Shown here: positions 9,157-20,794 of the stretch, one piece after another
Layout: each line of letters starts with the position of its first letter
Numbering within the stretch: position 1 is the stretch's first letter
Assembly (NCBI GenBank): GCA_020809705.1
Contig: CP085828.1
Location: 5,890,001 to 5,954,000, forward strand
From: Calonectria ilicicola
Taxonomy: Eukaryota > Ascomycota > Sordariomycetes > Hypocreales > Nectriaceae
DNA length: 64,000 nucleotides
Direction of reading: 5' to 3'
Position numbers and translations under genes: made by a program
The notes under the pieces: generated by a model
Databases searched by the model: none
What the model was told of the DNA's origin: nothing
What the model saw: the letters and a program-made list of their open reading frames with translations, nothing else

Positions 9157-9755
9157 ATGCCGTCAAACCGCAGTGTTCAAAATGGCCTTTCGCTCATTGA
9201 GGGCGACCCATCCAAGGTCCTTGGTATGAATGTCGGCCAACATAGCAATGTTAAACCCGGCGACTACATCCCCAAGGCAGGTGAGAACGGAACCATTTCC
9301 CCTTTGTAAATGTGAAATTGTCCACTAACCCGACTTCAGATGCTCAATCGGCCCCAGAGCTGTCGTTTCCTAGGCTCTCGGCTAACATCACATACATGAT
9401 TGTTGGTCTGGACATTGATGCCCCGTTTCCTTCATTTGGAATACTCGGTCCCGTCTTGCACTGGATACAGCCTGGAGTAAAAGCGATACTAAATGATCAG
9501 GGGACCTTTGATCTCAAGTCAGATGCCCCATTTGTTGCCGACTACATCGGTCCAGCTCCGCCTCCACCCAGCTCACCTCACCGATACATCTTTTTCCTCT
9601 ATGAACAACCCACCGAGTTTGATGTGAAAATGCATGCACCACCAAATGGGCAAAAGTTCGGGCTCATGCCACGAGTAAGATATGATTTAGATGCATGGGA
9701 GAAACAGATTGGTCTTGGTTCGATTCTAGCATGCAACTATTTCAAGAGCAATTAA
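9157..9755 (+). CDS. Phosphatidylethanolamine-binding protein (PEBP / carboxypeptidase Y inhibitor-like)
   Basis: A 179-residue PEBP-family protein. Exons are 9157-9280 and 9340-9755, with a 59-nt intron (GTGAGA donor, TTCAG acceptor) that splits an aspartate codon. The N-terminal exon ends in VKPGDYIPKA; after the junction come SAPELSFP and the first conserved block YMIVGLDIDAPFPS, the counterpart of the usual D-P-D-A-P motif. The second block is IGPAPPPPSSPHRYIFFLYEQP in part (residues near 120-140), the anion-pocket signature. Yeast relatives inhibit carboxypeptidase Y; others bind phospholipids. There is no signal peptide, so it is probably cytosolic. The aspartate in place of proline before the DAP core (LDIDAPFPS) is a mild departure from the consensus. 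Confidence 0.87.
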
Positions 9756-9872
9756 TTGACCCCTATACACGTTCCTACTTTTCAGTTTTTTTCTTCTTCA
9801 ATTTATTTTCCTCACTAAGCTTTTTTTTTTTGGTCCAGTAGTACACTCCAATTTCCCTACTCATTGATTAAA

Positions 9873-11391
9873 TTAGCCAACGCAAAGAGCTAGGCCCTGT
9901 TCTCTCATCATTTTCTCAAGCCCGCAAGGACCGAATGTGTCCAAACCTTCGTCTAACTTCTCCCAATATAGCGACAACCACAGTGACACACTATCCACGG
10001 CTCTCATGTTGAGCTTAGAGTTGCTCAATGTTTGAGTAAGTACTTGCCGCTGCCTCATATCTTGCATGCAAGAGCCTACTATCAATGTTGGCCACATGAA
10101 AGTAGTCCAAGAACAAGAATCGTGGGATAAGTTCTTGAAATTTGTCAAGAAGAGATCTATGTAGGGCTCCAACTGAAGGTAAAGTTCTGTTGAATTTTCA
10201 TACGGTCCATAGATGGCGGTGTATAAGAAAATGATACATGATGACTGGTAAATTCGGCCTATCTGTTCATGTGCGGGTTCATTAATGTTATCATGTTGCC
10301 ATTCTTGGATCAAAGACAGGAGCTTAGTGTATTCTTTGTGGCTTTCAGTCCAATCACCCTCAGCATTAGCATATCGGGCTGCCAAGTTTTGTATACGAGG
10401 TATTGTCTCAAATAATTGGTGTGCGTGTCCAAACATGAACCCATGTATGTTACTTCCGTGATTAATCATTGTCAAAGGGTAGAACAATGTGGTAGGTTCG
10501 ACGAGTTGATCTATAACTTGGCGCTCGATGCTAATATTGGATACGATAACGAGATAGGCATATTGTTCCATGAGAAACCCATATTCTTCGCCTCTGCTTC
10601 CTGTATCTTCTTGTAGGGAATGGAGCATTGAGCCGCTTGCTCGGAGATGATGATAAAGTGCCCCTTCAATATTAGCATCAATGACCTTGGAATGCCCTGT
10701 TAGTTGGTCCGAGACGGGCATGGAAGCTATAAAATGTGCAACCACTCACTTCGTACCAAGAAAGGGCGAGGGAGGAAGCAAGGAGAGCCATTCGATCAAA
10801 TATGTTATGTGACAGCCAATTTGTTATGCCAAGCTTCAAACTCCGTACTGCCACGGCGTAGTGCGCTTGTGCCGGGGCTTGAAAAGTGGTGTCGATGTAT
10901 GCACGATGGCACGAGCCAATGGCAAGGATTGCATGCTGGAGTGCGGTGCAAGAAGTTGCCATTCGAAAGTTGTGTGTGATGAATGGGTTTTCAACTCCTC
11001 CTTTTCCGACCATTCTTGGCGCCGTGACCGCGGTAAAGTATTCGAGCGGCGCCCTCGATTCAGCATGGAGGAATATGGCAGGCATCGCAGGCTGTGGCAG
11101 TTGAATTCCCGTAAATCCTACGATAGAGGAGACATGAGGTATTGGATTGGTTCGGGCAATACCTAACCCGCCTTCGGCATTACCCAGCGTCCTGCCTGTC
11201 TCGTCCCTGATATTTTTTGATTTGAAGGATGGCCACGAACAGAGAAGATGGTTCCGTTGGCAGCCAATACAAACTGGCTTCGTTTCGTCGCATTTCTTTC
11301 TACGTCGTCTGCAAGTGGTACATCCTGTTTTTGTTCGTGAGTATGGAAAACGAGTAGCTTTGAGATTATTCTTGTCGCTCATTGCGATCAT
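9873..11391 (-). CDS. Zn2Cys6 fungal transcription factor
   Basis: A nuclear regulator of about 484 residues. Exons are 10750-11391 and 9873-10685, joined over a 64-nt intron (GTGAGT, branch CTAAC, CCAAG acceptor). Near the N-terminus is a canonical binuclear zinc cluster, CTTCRRRRKKC then CIGC and a final LLC, with spacing C-x2-C-x6-C-x6-C-x2-C-x6-C. Such clusters bind CGG-type half sites. The remainder is the helical fungal-specific regulatory region with low conservation. Two nearby start codons exist (11391 and 11382, differing by three residues); both have a purine at -3. The gene diverges from the class III aminotransferase gene at 12351, so it may regulate that gene; that link is inference from position only. 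Confidence 0.9.
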
Positions 11392-12350
11392 ACTGCGCGG
11401 AGAGGAGATGAAATTGACCAAGAGCGCAATCAATCGATACCCCATGTCCCGGTTCCGCAACGTATTTGCTCTGCTTCAGGCGATGGACCCACGTAATCAC
11501 ATTAATAGCTAAAATTACACTGAGCCTATACCGTATTTGGCACAGGAGAACTCTTGGATATTTTGGTCTGACTAACGACTTTGATGCCCTTCGGGAATCT
11601 CTCCGCAATTTTCAGGAGCGAATTATGATGTAGATGCCATTTTATTTTATTATTAATGACCAAATCGCATCTTGTGGGCCGGGTTAGCGATGGTTCAAAA
11701 TCGATCTGGAACTGAAAAAAAGTATGCTGAACCAGATTTGTCAACAAAGTATTTGGCGAGGCATTAACTTGAAGGATGAATCTAGGAACAATGTCGATAA
11801 ACGCGCCCAAATATCATACTTCTTGCAGCGTACAGCAAGCAGAATAACCCAAAACTTTTTAACATGCCATAGGTTGGAGTGCCAACTTCCATTAATGGCA
11901 TAGTTTTATGCGGTAGCGTAGTCGTGATTATGAATCAAAACTGCCTCTCTTGAGCCTTTCGGAGCGACTAATTCGCCAATTGGTTAGTGTTTTGATCTTC
12001 GAACTCGGATTGATGACGTTCCACTCCGGCACTTTTAGTTGACTTTACGTATTGGTTGTCCAAGAGCTGGAAATTTTCACCTGGTGGATCATATCAGATA
12101 AGCGCGCTTCACATCGCAGGGTACTAACCTTCAATGGAACTTGGCTCGGCTGTATTGACTTGGCAAGCCAGGGTTAGTGGATGTACTCTGAGGAAGTTGT
12201 GAAAATTCAGAATAAAGGAACAAGTATAAGTACGCTCCAAACCCCTCCCTTTAGCAATCATAGGCTTTTACTTCAACCAGAGAATTTAGTATCATCATTT
12301 CCCCTTATTAGCTTTTTAGAAAACCGATACAGCATTCATCATTGCCCATT
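11392..12350. promoter_or_regulatory. Divergent promoter region between regulator and aminotransferase
   Basis: This 959-bp stretch separates two divergent starts. It is rather AT-rich. A TATA-like AAGTATAAGTA lies near 12,222-12,232, about 120 bp before the aminotransferase ATG. A minus-strand open frame at 11526-11810 shows no motif and was not called. Confidence 0.4.
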
Positions 12351-13908
12351 ATGACAACTAAGACTGGCGCCCATCTCTCTGAAAAGGTCCAGGAGCTCTT
12401 GAAGCTCGAGGACACTTACTCTGTTGGTGGTTTTGCCCCAACCCCCGGATTCATCGTCTCAGGCAAAGGATCGACTCTTGTGGCAAGCTTTGACTTATCT
12501 TGTCTCCGTTCTAGCCGCTTGTACTGACTTAAAGATAGGATGTTGACGGAAATGAAGTTATTGATTTCGTTACTATGTTTAGCGCCACTAACTTGGGCCA
12601 CGGGCATCCTAAGCTAATCAAGGCTGTGACCGATTGCATGCAACGGAGTTAGTCTAATTGATGCCGATGTGTCCCATCAAGCCGCTAATGCCAATGCTTT
12701 AGTTACCCTTGCCAACATGTCCACGCATCCTGCAGACTGGCCGGAGCTTGCTAAGGAGCTTTGTACAAGACTTGGTTATGACAAAGTCACTGCTATGGTT
12801 TCCGGAGCTGAGGCTGCCGACACTGCTTGCAAGATTGCGCGCAAGTGGGGTCTAACTTACAAGGGAATTGCACCAGACGAAGTCCTCGTTCTTGGGTGTT
12901 CCGATAACTATCACGGCTTGACTTCTGGCATTTGGCCCATAATGGATCCCGGAAGTCAAGGCGGTAAGTAAAAACGCAATTCAATGCACTATTTCCAGAT
13001 ACCTAACCATGAACAGAGTTTGCCACATTCAGCAAGCATATTACCAATCGTCACCCTCGAACTGGAAAGCCGCTCCAGTATGGCCATGTTGAAGATTTTG
13101 AAGCCGTATTTGACGAGTACCATGGCCGAATTGCCGCCTACATGATGGAGTGCATTCATGGAAAGCTTCCGTAAGTCTTCCTGCTATCCACGCTGTTGTA
13201 CCTGAGCTGATCCGGTCTTGATCATTTACTAGAACATTTGAAGAGGAGATTAAGTTCTCCATCGGAGTCCGGCAACTCTGCAAGAAATACAATATCCTTT
13301 TCATCTCAGATGAAATTCGCATGGGTTCTGCCAAGACAGGGAAGTTCCTCTGCAGTGACTGGATGGGCCCTGAGAATAAGCCTGACATGGTTACCCTTGG
13401 CAAGTCTATCACCGGTGGAGTTTTTCCGGCTTCATATGTGCTTGGCAACAATGAGGTCATGTCACTTGTGAAGTCCTTCCAATCAGGTGGCACTTTCACC
13501 ATGGCTCCTGCTGCCAGTGCCGCTACTCTTGCTGCTTTGCAAATATATGACGAGGGAAAGCTTGCTGACAGGGCCTTTTTGATTGAAGAAAAGTGGAAGC
13601 ATACCACATCAAAATGGAATTATCCTTGGATCAAGTACGTGACATCACGAGGTGCCGATATGAGCATTGCCATGCAGAATTATGGGACTGTAACACCACG
13701 CCGAATCGCCAGGCTTGCTTGGCAAAGAGGACTATTTATTTATCCCACTAAATCCACTCTTCGAGTTCACATGGCACTCACGATCACGGATGAGGAATTA
13801 GAGAAAGGGTTGGCCATTTTTCAGAGCGTGATGGACGATATTGAGTTATATGGGGAGATTCCTGGTTCGACTCATATCGCTGATGAAAATCCCAATGAAG
13901 GATATTAA
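12351..13908 (+). pseudogene. Class III aminotransferase (ornithine aminotransferase-like) with an apparent frameshift
   Basis: A PLP-dependent aminotransferase resembling ornithine aminotransferase. Coding blocks are 12351-12479 (or -12482), 12539-12963, 13017-13170 and 13233-13908. Conserved marks are DVDGNEVIDF, NLGHGHPKLIKAV, GYDKVTAMVSGAEAADTA, DNYHGL, FISDEIRMG and the PLP-lysine block TLGKSITGGVFPASYV. Within the second block the frame breaks near 12,641-12,652. The upstream frame reads into a TAG after TDCMQR, while the downstream frame (SLIDADVSHQA) is offset by one base. No intron of credible length can bridge this. Either the gene is inactivated, or one base is a sequencing or assembly error. 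All active-site residues downstream are intact, so inactivation would be recent. Intron 1 is ambiguous: a GT donor at 12480 or a GC donor at 12483 both keep the frame. Confidence 0.78.
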
Positions 13909-14298
13909 GACTGGCTTGTTGCCATGAGAAGTAGGAAGGCATCAGAATAGGAGAGAGAAATGTTACTACTCGCTCTTGAGCGGTGCAAATAAATGCATGT
14001 ATGAACTCTCATTTGCTCAGAAGATGACTTCAACTCGGTGATGAAATAAAATTCTTCAGCAGGTAGAAATAGCGACAGCGTGAATGTGGTCCTTACCCTC
14101 TTGTTCCATTTTCCAGGTCTTTCTTCTGTGTTGGAAACACATTTTACTGCGAACTTTTGCTCGTTAGTCCTTGCCTTTTCCCTTTCCTTTTCAGCTAACC
14201 TCTCGTAGCTATAACACTTGTACTTTGCATATGATATTCTGGTCACGGAGAGTATTGGGAAAAGTATTCTGTCAAGGACGATTGAGAAAATATCTTAT
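13909..14298. other. Convergent intergenic region, no gene seen
   Basis: This 390-bp stretch holds the 3' flanks of the aminotransferase gene and the 2EXR gene. No coding or repeat signal was noted. Confidence 0.4.
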
Positions 14299-15309
14299 CT
14301 ATTTTTGTGCTTTCAGCAAGCTTCGTGGCCTCAAAATCGCTATTTGTTCCCACGCATGACGGCTCCAACGATCGAGCCGAGTCGTAAAAGGCTCTTCCTC
14401 CCATCTATCAGCCCTCCAAGTTTCATCTCCGGCTTTGTCCAACTCTTTAATAAAGAATGCAGCGGAAGCATCATCACAGTCATCAAACCTATACAACACC
14501 TGTACATATTCATCGTTGCAATCGTAGAAAGTCAATGGCTCCTTAACCTCTTCATAAGGCTCGTGATGATACTTACCCCGATCGACCAGCCAGATAAACC
14601 AGTCCTCGTTGCCTTGATATACAGAATCGACTATCATCTCGAATAAAAACTTATATGTAGAGTTCGAACGAAATGTATCTGTTGAGGTCCAGCTTGGGTC
14701 AAATTCGAGGATGATGTCTGCGCTCGATTCGTCAGGCCAGCGATTAGCAGAAAACGGGATATCATTAAAAAGTTCCCTCCAGTCGATGTAACCACAATGT
14801 GCCCAATTTTCTATCGTTTCTTGTGTCGGTTTTATCGCGTCTCGAAATGGTCGTACCAGAAGACACCAGTCCTCACCACCATCTGTCATTGAAGGGGCAT
14901 TCGTCATGCTCACATAATTGCGACGATGCTTGGAGAGTTGCTTCGATTCATAGTCCTCGTATAGGATATTTGTGAAAAAATCCCGACGCCATTGCAGAAA
15001 ATTTAAGCAGCTCACGATAGCTTCGCGTGACTCTTTACAGGCCGTCCAGAGACCTGCGTCCCAAAAATATGCTGGTCTATTAGGCTTCTCGCCCTCGTCG
15101 GTTTCTGGAATCGATATGAGATAGTTTCCTTTGTACTTGTAATGTGGAAGCATTTTCCTGGGTGTGTCATCTTCCGCTTCCATCGTGTCACGATGAAGAA
15201 TAGAGAAAGTATGGACGCCGGATCCCGTCGGACGAACTGCAGCCTCCCAAATAAGGCGCCTGAGTTCCCACGGGAGATTTAGGAACAGGGGAAATACTGC
15301 GCAGCTCAT
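14299..15309 (-). CDS. 2EXR-domain protein of unknown function
   Basis: An intronless 336-residue protein. The N-terminal block FLNLPWELRRLIWEAAVRP matches the fungal 2EXR pattern (F-x2-LP-x-E-x-R-x2-IW). It is followed by a long helical region with ACKESREAI near residue 90, also typical of that family. The function of 2EXR proteins is not established; they are abundant in filamentous ascomycetes and superficially F-box-like. There is no signal peptide or membrane segment. It is convergent with the aminotransferase gene. The start at 15309 gives a methionine 12 residues before the motif, which is usual. Confidence 0.75.
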   Translation of the reverse strand: MSCAVFPLFLNLPWELRRLIWEAAVRPTGSGVHTFSILHRDTMEAEDDTPRKMLPHYKYKGNYLISIPETDEGEKPNRPAYFWDAGLWTACKESREAIVSCLNFLQWRRDFFTNILYEDYESKQLSKHRRNYVSMTNAPSMTDGGEDWCLLVRPFRDAIKPTQETIENWAHCGYIDWRELFNDIPFSANRWPDESSADIILEFDPSWTSTDTFRSNSTYKFLFEMIVDSVYQGNEDWFIWLVDRGKYHHEPYEEVKEPLTFYDCNDEYVQVLYRFDDCDDASAAFFIKELDKAGDETWRADRWEEEPFTTRLDRWSRHAWEQIAILRPRSLLKAQK

Positions 15310-15656
15310 TTTTCAAAAGGAAAACTGCTGGGGGTCTCAGATGATGGGAGCGCGAGAGCGAACGATGGAGTGAAGTGTGGGAAAACAGGACTTTGTTGGA
15401 AGTATGGGTCTCTGTGCTTTTTATGAGTAAATGAATATAATTTGTTAAGTTTTCCCGGGACCATTTTGGCAACCGTTTTGGCCAACCTTGACGGCGAAGG
15501 GTGGGTGGAACTGAAACGGCATTTTACCTTGATATGTCAACATATATTCAAGGAGATTTGTGAATGCATGAGAGATGTGATTCTTTCTGTAAGAAGTATT
15601 AGAAAGCAGAGACAGCATTTTCGTCCACTAGTGTGACTTCTTTCGTAACGTTTCAC
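15310..15656. other. Intergenic region, no gene seen
   Basis: This 347-bp gap holds the 2EXR promoter and the 3' flank of the downstream minus-strand regulator. No supported feature was found. Confidence 0.4.
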
Positions 15657-18150
15657 TCAGGTGTCCTCGGTTCCATTTTCCATTTGGGAACCTCTAATAA
15701 GGCTGTCAAAAAAAGCCATATCGACTCCTTGGAATGCCCAATCGTCAGCGCCTGCGGTAAGTCCAGGATATAAATATTGTTGCTGAAGTGCATCCTCGAT
15801 ACTGCTGGTAAATTGCGGCGCGAAATTATGTTGCGATGGCCCTCCAGAAGGCTGCGTCGATGAAGATGGGACCTCGGCAGTCGCTTGAGTACTGGGTGAT
15901 GTTCTTACAAGCACCTCGGTGACCGAGGACATGGTACCAGCCTTGGGTTGGCTATTTTCACTGTCCGACTTTCCGCTCCTCTGTGAGTTATCCTCGTGGG
16001 ATGGTGGTCTGTGAATCTCGGCTCTCAGTGGGGGTGGCTTTGAATCCTTCGAAGGATCCTCCATGGTGACGACACCTTCGCGGCTGATCTTGATGCTACC
16101 AAAGTATGGAATGCAGATACGAACAAACTGACCGTGATCGGTTGCGGAGTCTGGATGCAACTCTGTCATGGCCGCTGCCACAGAAAAGTTGTCATCATAC
16201 ATCCTACCCTGCCCAGCATCAGCCTCGAGAGCGAGGAGACTTTTTAATAAACCTGCGCTGCGCTCGCTTAGCGCATCTTGGCTGAGTTTAGCGACGCCCT
16301 CCATATTTTCAAGGACTTGTTCGATCATCGCTCTGTCGCTGTTTCTTTGATGTGCCAGGACATTTATCCCTAAGCCGTCTGCTACATGCTGCTCCTCACG
16401 CTGCTTGCGATGCCCATCGAGGTGCGCGATCACGAGCGTCATGGCGGCAATAAGGGCGAAAAAGTCGACAGCCCGACAGGAAAAGGCCACCCGATTAAAT
16501 GAGCGGAACATGATGAAGCGATTTAGCATCTCGCGTGATGCGATGACACATGTCAATTTACTGTGATCATACTTGGAGGTGTCAGGTGTGTTTGATCGCA
16601 GCATGTAAGGAAGGTGTAGCAGATTAAGTAAGTTAAAGTAGAGCATCTGCTCTAGAAGGCGAATCGTTTCCCAGAAGCTCTTTTCAGGATCTTGCACCAC
16701 ACTAGCGAGGTTGGGAACCAACCACCATTTAGTGGGCATATCATTCGCTGCTCTTTGAAGCTGGGAATCGAGCTCCTTCAAAGCTGCAAAGTCGTCCATC
16801 ACGGAAGGGTCTGGCGATTCATTCCTCTCAAGGATACGCGACGCGATGATGGACTGCTTGCGCTCAAACCTTCCCGAGGGAGTATCACTCACAAGCGCTG
16901 CTTCGGACGCCATAGAAGTGTCCAAGGAACCTTGGGGCAGGCCCAGCATTAAGCATAATTGCCGATCCGTGCAAACAATCCGGTACCAAAACTCGCCTGG
17001 ATACACAATCTGTCTGGTGTCAATGACGTTTAGCAGTTGAGTTCCATTACGGTGGAGCCCCATCATCTGCGCAACCAGCATAGCACGTCTGCAGGCAAAC
17101 CAAGCCCGTCTAAGGTGGCCATTATTGGCTTCGAAGATGCACTCTAGCATGATGCATTCTAGTCCCTCTATGGAGTCCAGGAATTCATCATTCTTCGTCA
17201 CTAAACCATTAGCAGTGTCAGCTAAACGATGCATTAGTTGGCGTGGCGGTTCCGACATTCGGCGTATTTCTTCGGCGTGAAACTCGGGATGTACATGTTG
17301 GAGGCTAGTAGCGAGCAGTAGCATGTACCTGGCGAGAAGCACAGGATGAGTGTTTGCATCGGGAATCTCTGATAAATTTCCTCTCCAAGACCCGGGGCTT
17401 TGAGCGAGTACCCTGTAGGGATGGGTAAATAGTTTGTGAAATGATATATCCATGCCAGCCTTGACCATTGACTCAATGTCTTGACGAGGAGGGAGCGTAG
17501 CGTATAACGTGGCTGAGATCTGCGAGTACCGGCTGCCTCTGGAGATTGTAGGCGCCGGGAGACCTAGAGATGATTCAGGTGTTTGCGTTACCGGCGACAG
17601 ATATGGGCCGTCCAGATGACTGCTTCCAGGCTCTGATTCCAGCTGCGATGTGTCAACAGATATCCTCGGATATTTGCGATCGTGTTAGGCTTACTTCTGT
17701 GGACTTGTTGGCTGCCGAGGAAGGAGTCAATTCCATTGCATTGCCTGGAGCTGGGGTGGTGGTGGCCTCAATTCTATCTCCGTCTCTACTTGGGCTTGAT
17801 GATGATGTATTGCGTCCTTTATCCGTTTGCTTGACTAGCTGTTCGATCAGAGCCTCTACGCGAACGATACGATCGCCCATATGCCGGCGCCGAGCCCCTG
17901 TATACGAGGTATCATCGTTGTCCTCCTCGGGGGTCTCCTGGCCAACACATTTGCTGCCTCGCTTCCAACATGCAGTGCAGACCGAGTCTGACGGCGTCAA
18001 GAAGGAGCACCGAATCTTACGCCGCTTGCACTCCCAGCAGCTGCGCGTGCCCTTGCGAATTTTGCGTCGCTTCGCATCTGATTCAGCGATATGGTTTGTC
18101 TCTGAAACCTCCTGCGGTGCACTTTGGTGGATAGCCTCTGTGTCCGACAT
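15657..18150 (-). CDS. Zn2Cys6 fungal transcription factor with fungal_trans middle domain
   Basis: An 813-residue nuclear regulator. Exons are 17695-18150 and 15657-17642. The 52-nt intron (GTAAGC, branch GTTGAC, CGCAG) removes an in-frame stop and restores a long reading frame. The zinc cluster is at residues 38-68: CWECKRRKIRC, then CTAC and a final CVG cysteine (spacing C-x2-C-x6-C-x9-C-x2-C-x6-C). A basic patch (KRRKIRKG) precedes it and may act as a nuclear signal. The middle region contains the fungal-specific regulatory domain (for example GLECIMLECIFEANNGHLRRAW and YRIVCTDRQLCLMLG in part). The C-terminal 150 residues are Ser/Pro/Thr-rich, a plausible activation domain. The target genes are unknown. 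Confidence 0.9.
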
Positions 18151-19610
18151 GATTACACGGCATTCTGTATCGATTTATGGATGAGGAAGGCTGTGATGAT
18201 TTTCCACCCCCGCCGTGTCCCCGATTGGCGATGGCCGTCTGACCTGAGGTACGTACCCTACCAAATGACAGACTCGGGCTTAACCGAGAATGGGTTACGT
18301 GGAATTAATGTATGTCGGTTGGAGAAAAAGGCAACAAACGTTGGTGTCATTGGTTTTTGGGGGATTGTGTTGCGAATTGAGGTACGGGTGCGCATGGTGG
18401 CTGAGCCCGTAATCTCCGATGGCTTCTCCGCCGTTTCGGCGGACTTGGCTGTAGACTCTTTCGCCTGTAAGAGGTTCAGTCTCAAACAAGGCAACATCAC
18501 CTTCTCATGAGTAAAACGTATTGAGGTCACGCTCATGTGAATCACTAATTGCATATACTTTTCTCTCTTTTTATTTTTCTTTTTATTTTTATTTTTATTT
18601 TTATTTTTTTGTTTCTTTTCTTTTCTTTTTTCTTTTGCTCGTAAACAGTTGCTCTGGAGACGCTGACAGTGTATTGCAGGGCTGTCAACTGGTTAGCTGG
18701 GGGCGCTGTATTGTACGTTTTAGGCGTCAACGAGAGGCGGCATTGACGGTAGCACTAAGCGGGAGCCTGGATGTTGGCTGTTTGATGCCCTGCACTTCTA
18801 CTGCCAGTTGTCCGAAGTGGCGCTCTATGAAGTGTACACACGGGTTGTCACGTTGGGCCCCCGTATCTGAGTTGGTGTTCTGGGGTAACATTAGGAAGAA
18901 TGCCATGAAACTGAGTCTGGCTTCAATCTTGCACGCATATCAAATACCCCCAAAATGCTGGTCCTAGTAATGAAGCATGTACGTCAAGATTTTGAGCCAC
19001 AATTAACCCAAAAAGGCATCAAATGAATAAATATGTTATCAGTATTTGATCCTTCCCCGGCCAACCTGAGCTTTTCAGGCACCTCACCGACATCCTCACC
19101 GAGGAGCGCAATATTTATAAACAGCTATTATGCCCCAGCCCCCTCGGTTCTGTGTTTCTGGTGAGGTCATCATCGGACACAGCGTCACGATCTCATTTGT
19201 TCGTATCATATGGCTGCATTTGTGGCTGCATGAATAGCGGCATGACAAGAAGGCTGAGTCTCAAGAGTGAGCCCGATGTCTCTAGCCCAAGGCATCCCGG
19301 AGGCCACACAGAGCTAATGGCAGATACTTTAACACCAGAATCGCCCTATTATGGGCTTAGACCATCTATGTTTTGTCGATCAATTCGTGGGCATCTTTCA
19401 CGAAAAGAGGCTGGGCTTTGCACTTCAACTTTCTTATACATTCAAACCCATACAGGAAACTGGGTTCCGATCTTCCAGCCACAGTTATATGTTCAGATCA
19501 CCTCAAAAGTTGGATTGCCTCTAGCCTGCAGTCTCGTTTGCGTCCTGACCCAAACCTAGCCACACGTCCGCCATACGCCCATAAGGCATCTAGAGACCCC
19601 TACTCCAAGG
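18151..19610. other. Long intergenic region with T-rich tract
   Basis: This 1.46-kb stretch lies upstream of two divergently oriented genes. Apart from the T-rich repeat at 18,557-18,640 it shows no feature. Open frames on both strands lack motifs and splice logic. Confidence 0.4.
18557..18640. repeat. T-rich low-complexity tract with (TTTTTA)n core
   Basis: The tract is dominated by T runs interrupted by single A or C, with consecutive TTTTTA units between about 18,575 and 18,610. It lies about 400 bp upstream of the minus-strand regulator start. Confidence 0.8.
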
Positions 19611-20794
19611 ATGGGAGCTCTTCTTCGATCGTTGTCTTGGTTTTTATTGTCAAAACCTCGCAATTTATCCTTATTACCTAAAGAAGGAATTATTAACAAT
19701 ACCGAAGGATATCCAGGGATGGTTTACCAGACTGTATCTTTCAAGCCATTGTGCGGAAATATTGGAACCGACGATCGTTACCATGTCCCTTTCGATTTAT
19801 CTAACAGGTGTACATCTACAATAGAAGCCTTCGAATACAACACAAACGATCTCGTGGCCATCTACGAAACAACAGGCGAGCGCCTAGAACCCCCCGTCAT
19901 AGGCAATGGCCGCGAGATATGCCTTTGCTTCGCCCTCCGTCAGCTTAATGATCTCAGTAGTGGCATCTGCATATGGGTTGATGGGGCTGGCCAGAGCGAA
20001 AACTGGCCTTCTCTGGACTTTGGTCATGGTATAGCTGGTTCTCATCGCCCGAATATTACAAAAGCCCTACCGTACTGTGACGGTGAAAGATCGGACGAGA
20101 CTTCAACGCTTCCGGAGGGATCGGATGCCCAGCTTCGACTATTTACCAAAGCTCAGACGACCAGTAGCATCATAAACTTCTCAAATCAAGCAGATAGACC
20201 TGCGGCTTCAACACTTGTCACGCGATCTAATTCAGCAAATGGCGGAAATGATGGATTGATGGACAGAGACTGGGAGAATATAGCTTGCGGTTGCGGGACG
20301 CCCATCACCCCCACTAACCAGCCGCCTATTGAGACCAATTTGGCAGAGCCATCCGTTCAGGCAGATATTTTTGCAACTGGCCGGTTGGCCGCTTCCGAAT
20401 CGCAAACAAAGACTGTGGTTTATTATGTCCCAGAAGCTACTAATGATGGGACTTGGTATGCCAACCCGGGCAATGATGGAAATACATACGGCGGGGCGGG
20501 GCAAACTACATCAGTATGACAACATCAACGTATACAACAACAATGTTGTCCACAGGTATGTCGTCAATCCTATCTTTGAATAGAAGTAACGGATATAAGA
20601 CCCTAACTCTTACAGACACCAATGGTCTCGTGGCAACATGGATAGGGACTGTAACCACTGAAGTCCCAGTACGACCATCTGATGAGCCAGAAAAGAAGGA
20701 AGGCTGGTCTAGAGAAGCGAAGATTGGATTAGGGGTGGGAATTCCACCAATCGTTTTAACGATTATCGGCCTTATTTGGTGTAAGAATCACTGA
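19611..20794 (+). pseudogene. Probable single-pass membrane protein, apparent frameshift
   Basis: Two adjacent frames together look like one fungal surface protein. The first frame (19611-20514) carries a cysteine-containing domain (CGNIGTDDRYHVPFDLSNRC, then ICLCFALR and GICIWVDG) and a Ser/Thr-rich region. The second frame starts at 20516 and contains TTSTYTTTMLST. A 60-nt intron (20556-20615; GTATGT, branch CTAAC, TTACAG) leads to TDTNGLVATWIGTV, an acidic-basic stretch (DEPEKKEGWS) and a hydrophobic helix GLGVGIPPIVLTIIGLIW ending in CKNH. The two frames are offset by one base at about 20,514, and no splice pair repairs this. Either the gene is broken or a base was miscalled. No signal peptide is obvious at 19611, so an upstream exon may be missing. 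The family is not recognised. Confidence 0.55.

Noticed and set aside
11526..11810. 94-codon minus-strand open frame upstream of the Zn2Cys6 regulator
   Set aside because: There are no family motifs, and it lies in a divergent promoter region.
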